A stretch of 5,600 nucleotides of DNA from JASLBX01 sp035762665 (GTDB lineage: Bacteria; Actinomycetota; Actinomycetes; Jiangellales; Jiangellaceae): positions 1 through 5,600 of the forward strand of contig DASTNZ010000100.1 of assembly GCA_035762665.1 (NCBI GenBank), read 5' to 3'. Below the pieces are notes generated by a model, which saw only the letters and a list, made by a program, of their open reading frames with translations, did no database searches and was not told the origin of the DNA. This document shows positions 5,383 to 5,600 of this stretch, piece by piece; position 1 is the first letter of the stretch; every line of letters starts with the position of its first letter. Position numbers and translations under genes: made by a program.

Positions 5383-5400
5383 ACAGGCCATGGTGTGCAA
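5373..5400 (-). promoter_or_regulatory. Possible promoter of the 4-TM/oxidoreductase operon
   Basis: On the minus strand TTGCAC (5400-5395) and TACACT (5378-5373) are spaced 16 bases apart, matching a sigma-70-type -35/-10 pair. The -10 lies inside the palindrome, so a bound repressor would block it. A second -10-like hexamer, TATAAC (5371-5366), also lies in the palindrome but lacks a well-spaced -35. Confidence 0.38.
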
Positions 5401-5426
5401 CCCGTAAGGGGAGGCGATATTCCGCA

Positions 5427-5600
5427 GTGGCAGTGAGCCGAGGCCGTGGGCAGCACGCAGGTCTCTCCAGGCAGGCCATCCTGCGGGCGGCCGTTCGCCT
5501 CGCCGACCGGCAGGGCCTGGCGGCCCTGTCGATGCGTAGGCTCGGCGCCGAACTCGGTGTCGAGGCGATGGCTGTTTATCACTACTTCCCGAACAAGGGC
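5427..5600 (+). CDS. TetR/AcrR-family transcriptional regulator (3' partial)
   Basis: The N-terminal 58 residues are inside the window; the rest, including the ligand-binding domain, lies beyond it. Seen: LSRQAILRAAVRLADRQG (13-30, first helix of the DNA-binding domain), LAALSMRRLGAELGVEAMAV (31-50, helix-turn-helix) and YHYFPNKG (51-58), the diagnostic TetR end of the recognition helix (Y-x-Y/H-F-x-N/S-K). Start: GTG at 5427 is preferred; GGGGAGG (5408-5414) is 12 bases upstream, a little far, and a second GTG at 5433 is even further. The family usually represses its divergent neighbour and is released by a small hydrophobic ligand. Here the neighbour is the membrane protein/F420-oxidoreductase operon, with a palindrome in between. 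Ligand unknown. An activator role is less common but possible. Confidence 0.92.
   Translation, partial: MAVSRGRGQHAGLSRQAILRAAVRLADRQGLAALSMRRLGAELGVEAMAVYHYFPNKG

Noticed and set aside
1..5600. CRISPR array, transposase, integrase, toxin-antitoxin or defence genes
   Set aside because: No regularly spaced repeats, no DDE or tyrosine recombinase motifs and no known defence domains were seen; the repeats at 3235-3277 are too short and too close for a CRISPR array.

Overview
The window is high-G+C DNA with codons ending mostly in G or C. Its gene families (F420-type deazaflavin oxidoreductase, TetR regulator, a membrane protein with a glycine/serine tail) point to an actinobacterium that makes cofactor F420. 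The genus cannot be named from this sequence. I find five real protein genes plus a partial regulator, and two gene-poor stretches that look like gene remnants.

Layout. (1) 2-1300 (+): the 3' part of a membrane-anchored protein with one transmembrane helix, a Cys-containing cytoplasmic domain and a Gly/Ser tail; its start lies before the window. (2) 1301-1909: no intact gene. It holds a 3'-region fragment of an ABC-2-type permease on the + strand and, abutting it, a short minus-strand stretch with coding-like base composition. (3) 3856-1910 (-): a probable two-gene operon, a 194-aa protein with two membrane helices followed after 60 nt by a 433-aa alpha/beta hydrolase fused to five N-terminal membrane helices. 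The spacer carries four 9-bp repeat units. (4) 3857-4350: no convincing intact gene. Two short minus-strand frames overlap by ATGA and both show coding-like base composition, and a short + strand stretch looks like a remnant. (5) 5348-4351 (-): a 4-TM membrane protein translationally coupled (4-nt ATGA overlap) to an F420-type oxidoreductase. (6) 5427-5600 (+): the N-terminal DNA-binding part of a TetR regulator, divergent from (5), with a 17-bp near-perfect palindrome in the shared promoter region.

How they work together. The clearest functional unit is the right-hand one. The TetR protein probably binds the palindrome, which overlaps the likely -10 of the membrane-protein/oxidoreductase operon, and so controls that operon and possibly itself in response to a small ligand. 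The hydrolase and its 194-aa partner look like a membrane or cell-envelope unit of unknown substrate. The two remnant zones suggest past insertion or deletion between conserved blocks. I saw no phage, CRISPR, transposase or RNA gene and no clear sign of a new defence system.
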